A stretch of 64,000 nucleotides of DNA from the NCBI RefSeq assembly GCF_000708885.1, contig NZ_JEOE01000016.1, positions 16,037 to 80,036 of the forward strand. Reading direction: 5' to 3'. Positions within the stretch are counted from its first letter, which is position 1. Every line of letters begins with the position of its first letter. A program made the position numbers and the translations under genes. Origin of the DNA: Cellulomonas sp. HZM (GTDB lineage Bacteria; Actinomycetota; Actinomycetes; Actinomycetales; Cellulomonadaceae). Positions 59,996-64,000 of the stretch are shown here, piece after piece. A model generated the notes under the pieces. That model saw only the letters and a program-made list of their open reading frames with translations. It did no database searches and was not told where the DNA came from.

Positions 59996-62215
59996 GTGAC
60001 CGACGACCGCCCCCACCACCGGCCACCCGACCTCGGCGTGCACGTGACCGACGACGGCGTCGTCGCCGCGGTGCTCGCGATGCACGCCGACGCGGTCGAC
60101 CTGTGCCTGCTGCAGGACGACGGCTCGGAGCGACGCATCCGCATGGACGGCCCCGCGCAGGGCCTGTTCAGCGTGCACGTGCCCGGCGTGCGCGCGGGCC
60201 AGCGCTACGGATTCCGGGCGCACGGCACCTGGGACCCGGCGGCGGGCCTGCGCCACAACCCGGCCAAGCTGCTCGTCGACCCGTACGCGCGCGGTCTCGA
60301 CGGCGAGGTCACGTACGGGCCCGCGACGTACGGGCACGTCGTCGACGACGAGCTGCACGGCGACGTCCACGGCCCGGCCGACGGCCGGGACTCGGCGGGC
60401 CTCGTCCCGTGGTCGGTCGTCGTCGACACGCGCGACCTGGCCGGCCCCGACCCGGCCGCCAACCGACCGTGGACGCCGTGGACGCGCACCGTGGTCTACG
60501 AGGCGCACGTGCGAGGTCTGACGCAGCTCGACGATCGGCTCCCGCCCGAGCTGCGCGGGACGTACGCCGGGCTGGCCCACCCGGTGACGATCGACCACCT
60601 GCTGCGCCTCGGCGTGACCGCGGTCGAGCTCCTGCCCGTGCACGCCTTCGCGAGCGAGCCCCACCTCGTCGCCAAGGGGCTCACCAACTACTGGGGCTAC
60701 TCGACGCTCGGCTTCTTCGCGCCGCACGCCCCGTACGCGACCCGCGCCGCCCAAGAGGCAGGACCCGCGGCGGTCCTGGCCGAGCTGCGCTCCACGGTGC
60801 ACGCCCTGCACGAGGCCGGCCTCGAGGTGCTGCTCGACGTGGTCTACAACCACACCGCGGAGGGCGGCCTGCCCGGCCAGCACCTGTCGTGGCGCGGGCT
60901 CGACGCGACGACCTACTACGCGCACGACGGCGGCTGGCCGGCCCGGCTCGCGGACGTGACCGGCACCGGGAACACGCTCGACTTCCGGCGCAGCCAGGTC
61001 GTGCGCATGACGCTGGACTCGTTGCGCTACTGGGCCGACGTGGTCGGCGTCGACGGGTTCCGCTTCGACCTCGCGGTCACGCTCGCGCGCGACTCGGGCG
61101 GCTTCACGCCCGACCACCCGCTGCTCGTCGCGGCCATGGCGTCGCCTACCCTGCACGGGCTCAAGCTGGTCGCCGAGCCGTGGGACGTCGGCCCCGGCGG
61201 CTGGCGCACGGGACAGTTCCCGCTGCCGTTCGGCGAGTGGAACGACCGGTTCCGCAACGCCGCGCGCTCGTTCTGGCTCGCGGACCCCGCACGTGCGGCG
61301 CACGGACTGCCGGGCCACCGCGTGCGCGACCTGGCCACGCGGCTGTCCGGTTCGGTGGACCTGTTCGGCCACAGCGACCCCCCGCTCGTGCGCGGCCCCG
61401 CGGCGTCGGTCAACTTCGTCACGGCGCACGACGGCTTCACGCTCGCGGACCTCGTCTCCTACGACCACAAGCACAACGCTGCGAACGGCGAGAGCAACCG
61501 CGACGGCAGCGACGACAACCGGTCGTGGAACCACGGGGTCGAGGGGCCGATCGACCCCGACTCCCCCGCCGCGGACATCGCACCGCTGCGGCGACGTTCC
61601 ATCCGCAACCTGTTCGCGACCCTCGCGCTCGCGGCCGGCACGCCCATGATCACCGCGGGTGACGAGATGGGCCGCACGCAGGGCGGCAACAACAACGCGT
61701 ACTGCCAGGACGACGAGACGTCGTGGGTCCGCTGGGACCTGTCGGGCCGACGCGGCGAGCTGCTCGCGACGGCGCGCTGGCTGCTCGCCCTGCGGCGCGA
61801 CCACCCGGCGTTGCGGGCCGAGCGCTTCTACACGGGCAGGCCGGCCGGTCCCGGGCTGCGCCCGGACCTCGCGTGGTTCGACGCGCACGGCGACGCGTTC
61901 GACCATGCGCGCTGGCACGACCCGTCGATCCGCACGCTGCAGATGCTGCGCTCGGCTCCTCCTCCCGACGAGGGCGACGTCGTGCTCCTCGTGATCAACG
62001 GGGCGCTCGAGCCCGTCGACGTCACGCTGTGCGGCGAGCCGGGTGATCGTTGGCGGCTCGCATGGGACTCGGTGTGGGAGACGCCCGGCGAGGAGCGCGC
62101 CGCGGCGATCGGCGGGGCGCTGCGCTGCGGTTCGGGCGACACCGCCTCGCTCGAGCCGCTGAGCCTGCGGGTCTACCTGCTCGAGGAGCTTCCTGGACAA
62201 TCGTCCAGAGCGTAG
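59996..62215 (+). CDS. glgX: Glycogen debranching enzyme (isoamylase type)
   Basis: Hydrolyses alpha-1,6 branches in glycogen, GH13 subfamily 11. The 739 residues have an N-terminal CBM48 domain (GVHVTDDGVVAAVLAMHADAVDLCLL, GQRYGFRAHGTWDPAAGLRHNPAKLLVDPYAR) and the barrel with catalytic Asp in DGFRFDLAV, Glu in KLVAEPWDVG and Asp in FVTAHDGFTLADLVSY. GTG at 59996 follows CACAAT by six bases. It ends 11 bases before the next gene. Confidence 0.95.
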   Translation: MTDDRPHHRPPDLGVHVTDDGVVAAVLAMHADAVDLCLLQDDGSERRIRMDGPAQGLFSVHVPGVRAGQRYGFRAHGTWDPAAGLRHNPAKLLVDPYARGLDGEVTYGPATYGHVVDDELHGDVHGPADGRDSAGLVPWSVVVDTRDLAGPDPAANRPWTPWTRTVVYEAHVRGLTQLDDRLPPELRGTYAGLAHPVTIDHLLRLGVTAVELLPVHAFASEPHLVAKGLTNYWGYSTLGFFAPHAPYATRAAQEAGPAAVLAELRSTVHALHEAGLEVLLDVVYNHTAEGGLPGQHLSWRGLDATTYYAHDGGWPARLADVTGTGNTLDFRRSQVVRMTLDSLRYWADVVGVDGFRFDLAVTLARDSGGFTPDHPLLVAAMASPTLHGLKLVAEPWDVGPGGWRTGQFPLPFGEWNDRFRNAARSFWLADPARAAHGLPGHRVRDLATRLSGSVDLFGHSDPPLVRGPAASVNFVTAHDGFTLADLVSYDHKHNAANGESNRDGSDDNRSWNHGVEGPIDPDSPAADIAPLRRRSIRNLFATLALAAGTPMITAGDEMGRTQGGNNNAYCQDDETSWVRWDLSGRRGELLATARWLLALRRDHPALRAERFYTGRPAGPGLRPDLAWFDAHGDAFDHARWHDPSIRTLQMLRSAPPPDEGDVVLLVINGALEPVDVTLCGEPGDRWRLAWDSVWETPGEERAAAIGGALRCGSGDTASLEPLSLRVYLLEELPGQSSRA
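62193..62208. promoter_or_regulatory. CTGGAC-N4-GTCCAG inverted repeat before the FAD dehydrogenase gene
   Basis: Perfect six-base arms around AATC, placed 18 bases before the ATG at 62227 and five bases before a TAGGGT -10-like hexamer. It lies in the last codons of glgX. The shape suits a TetR-type operator, or a weak hairpin; no cognate regulator is in view. Confidence 0.4.
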
Positions 62216-62226
62216 GGTGCCGTCGC

Positions 62227-63882
62227 ATGAGGCACCCCCACGACGTCGTGGTCGTCGGCGCCGGCCTGGCCGGTCTGGTCGCCACCGCGCAGCTCACCGC
62301 CGCCGGCCACCACGTGACCCTGCTCGACGCCGAGCCCGCCGCCTCGCTCGGCGGGCAGGCGTTCTGGTCGTTCGGCGGGCTGTTCCTCGTCGACTCGCCC
62401 GAGCAGCGCCGCCTGCGCATCCGGGACAGCGCCGAGCTCGCGCTCGCCGACTGGTTCGGCTCGGCCGCGTTCGCCGACGACGGCTCCGACCGCTGGGGAC
62501 GTGCGTGGGCCGAGGGCTTCGTGGAGTTCGCCGCGGGCGACCTGCGCTCGTGGCTGCACGACCAGGGCGTGCGCTGGTTCCCGCTCGTGCAGTGGGCCGA
62601 GCGCGGCGGGTACCTGGCGGACGGGCACGGCAACTCCGTGCCGCGGTTCCACGTCACGTGGGGCACCGGCCCCGGCATCCTCGAGCCGTTCGTGCGGGCG
62701 CTGCTCGACGCGCGCGCCGCGGGTCTCGTCGACGTCCGGTTCCGCCACCGCGTCACGTCGCTGACGACGACGGACGGGCGCGTGACCGGCGCGCGCGGCG
62801 ACGTCCTGGTCCCCGACGACGTCGCGCGCGCCCAGCCCTCGTCGCGCGAGGTCCTGCGGCCGTTCGAGCTCGACGCCGCCGCGGTCGTCGTCGCGACGGG
62901 CGGCGTGGGCGCGAACCACGAGCTGGTCCGCAGCCTGTGGCCCGCCTCCGCCGGTCGCCTGCCCGAGCGGATGCTCGCGGGAGTGCCCGACCACGTCGAC
63001 GGCTCGGGCATCGAGGCGGCTCGCTCGGCCGGCGCCGCCGTCGTGCACGAGGACCGCATGTGGCACTACCCCGAGGGCATCACGGACCACACCCCCGTGT
63101 GGTCGAGGCACGGCATCCGCATCCTGCCCGGCCCGTCGTCGCTGTGGCTCGACGCGGACGGCAACCGGTTCCCCGTCCCCCTGTTCCCGGGCTTCGACTC
63201 CCTCGGCGCGCTGCAGCACATCACGGCGCGCGGCGACGACCACTCGTGGTTCGTGCTCGACAAGACGATCCTCGGCTCGGAGTTCGCGCTGTCCGGCTCG
63301 GAGCAGAACCCCGACCTCACCGGCCGCTCGGTCCCGCAGCTCCTGCAGCGCGTGCTGCCCGGCGCGGTCGGCCCCGTCGAGGCGTTCGCCGAGCGGTCCG
63401 ACGAGTTCCTGTGGGCGAGCACCCCGCACGAGCTCGCCGACCGCATGAACGCGCTCACGGGTGAGAACCGGATCGACGGTGACGCGCTCGAGCGCACGAT
63501 CGTCGAGCGCGACCGCCAGGTGGCGTCCGGCCTCGGCAAGGACCTGCAGGTCATCGCGACGGCGCGGGCGCGCGAGTTCGTCGTCGACAAGCTCATCCGC
63601 GTCGCGAAGCCGCACCGGCTGCTCGACCCCGCGCACGGGCCGCTGCTCGCGGTGCGTCTGTCCGTCCTGACCCGCAAGACCCTCGGCGGGCTGCACACCG
63701 ACCTCGAGGGCCGCGTGCTGCGCCCCGAAGGCGACGTGCTTCCCGGGCTGTGGGCCGTCGGCGAGGCCTCGGGGTTCGGCGGCGGCGGCGTGCACGGCCA
63801 CCGCGCGCTCGAGGGCACGTTCCTGGGCGGGTGCCTGTTCACGGGGCGCACGACGGGGCGCGCGCTGGCGGCGACGCTGTAG
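62227..63882 (+). CDS. FAD-binding dehydrogenase (flavocytochrome c/KstD-like family)
   Basis: Protein of 551 residues of the FAD_binding_2 family. The dinucleotide fold is VVVGAGLAGLVATAQL at residues 7-22 with LLDAEP after it; GGQAFWSFGGLF follows. The C-terminal FAD loop is LWAVGEASGFGGGGVHGHRALEGTFLGGCLFTGR. Relatives include 3-ketosteroid dehydrogenases and fumarate reductases; the substrate here is unknown. ATG at 62227 is 11 bases after glgX. The stop lies inside a long inverted repeat. Confidence 0.9.
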   Translation: MRHPHDVVVVGAGLAGLVATAQLTAAGHHVTLLDAEPAASLGGQAFWSFGGLFLVDSPEQRRLRIRDSAELALADWFGSAAFADDGSDRWGRAWAEGFVEFAAGDLRSWLHDQGVRWFPLVQWAERGGYLADGHGNSVPRFHVTWGTGPGILEPFVRALLDARAAGLVDVRFRHRVTSLTTTDGRVTGARGDVLVPDDVARAQPSSREVLRPFELDAAAVVVATGGVGANHELVRSLWPASAGRLPERMLAGVPDHVDGSGIEAARSAGAAVVHEDRMWHYPEGITDHTPVWSRHGIRILPGPSSLWLDADGNRFPVPLFPGFDSLGALQHITARGDDHSWFVLDKTILGSEFALSGSEQNPDLTGRSVPQLLQRVLPGAVGPVEAFAERSDEFLWASTPHELADRMNALTGENRIDGDALERTIVERDRQVASGLGKDLQVIATARAREFVVDKLIRVAKPHRLLDPAHGPLLAVRLSVLTRKTLGGLHTDLEGRVLRPEGDVLPGLWAVGEASGFGGGGVHGHRALEGTFLGGCLFTGRTTGRALAATL

Positions 63883-64000
63883 GCGACTCGCACGCTTCCG
63901 GATGCCCGGCCCCCGGCGCTGCGGATAGGTTCGGTGACGTGACGACCAACCCCGCGAGCGCCGGGGGCCGGGCATCCGGAAGCGTGCGAGTCGCCTACAG
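63877..64000. repeat. Perfect 44-base inverted repeat at the window end
   Basis: Positions 63877-63920 and 63957-64000 are exact reverse complements, with a 36-base loop between them. The left arm includes the stop codon of the FAD dehydrogenase gene; the right arm is in the reading frame of a new gene. The repeat reaches the window edge and may be longer. Confidence 0.95.
63939..64000 (+). CDS. 5' end of an unidentified gene
   Basis: GTG at 63939 follows TAGGTT by seven bases, the leaderless spacing common in this window, and opens a frame reading MTTNPASAGGRASGSVRVAY to the edge. The first 20 codons do not identify a family. From codon 7 on, the DNA is the exact reverse complement of the end of the preceding gene and its 3' flank, which is unexpected for a coding region. 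Confidence 0.45.
   Translation, partial: MTTNPASAGGRASGSVRVAY

Overview
The window is very GC-rich, uses GTG starts freely, is tightly packed and has many genes without a Shine-Dalgarno (SD) sequence. Its gene content points to an actinobacterium: an actinobacterial iscS-mnmA-metE-like-ligA cluster, a DUF3516 helicase, GatCAB, CelR-type operators in front of a secreted glucanase, and [2Fe-2S]-type IlvD. A secreted multi-modular GH81 beta-1,3-glucanase and a ROK-controlled sugar operon suggest a polysaccharide degrader of the Cellulomonas type. That placement is an inference from content; no search was run.

Layout. 1-7125: 5' part of RNase HI, a Ski2-like helicase, a VIT-type metal transporter with possible IdeR boxes, a YbaK deacylase, YccF, a YggS PLP protein, two DUF202 membrane proteins and a lipoate ligase with permuted domain order. 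7126-27349: branched-chain amino acid biosynthesis (cimA, ilvE, leuB, ilvC, ilvN, ilvB and two different ilvD genes) mixed with a sensor-like protein, an ABC-2 exporter, a lipocalin, an ASCH-like protein, a MazF/RHH toxin-antitoxin pair lying between the two ilvD genes, and a POT transporter. cimA and ilvB each have a short leader peptide rich in branched-chain codons followed by an intrinsic terminator, which is the arrangement of ribosome-mediated attenuation. 27498-37055: photolyase, the 1645-residue GH81 enzyme, a DoxX-like protein, acetyltransferase, and a divergent TetR/membrane-protein pair. 37098-40848: gatCAB and a conserved hypothetical gene.

41016-49795 is a sugar locus: a ribose-type ABC importer, a Gfo/Idh/MocA dehydrogenase and a sugar epimerase on one strand, and a ROK regulator, ThuA-like protein and alpha/beta hydrolase divergently. 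It looks like uptake plus oxidation/isomerisation of a glycoside, possibly by a 3-keto route. 49808-56905: ligA and GNAT downstream of iscS, mnmA, a MetE-like protein and a membrane protein, mostly joined by 1-4 base overlaps. 56999-64000: phosphotransferase, etfBA, glgX, an FAD-binding dehydrogenase, and a perfect 44-base inverted repeat running to the window end with a new gene start in its loop.

Across the window at least fourteen starts lie 6-7 bases after a TANNNT hexamer, as expected of leaderless transcripts. No tRNA, rRNA, CRISPR, insertion sequence or prophage was seen.
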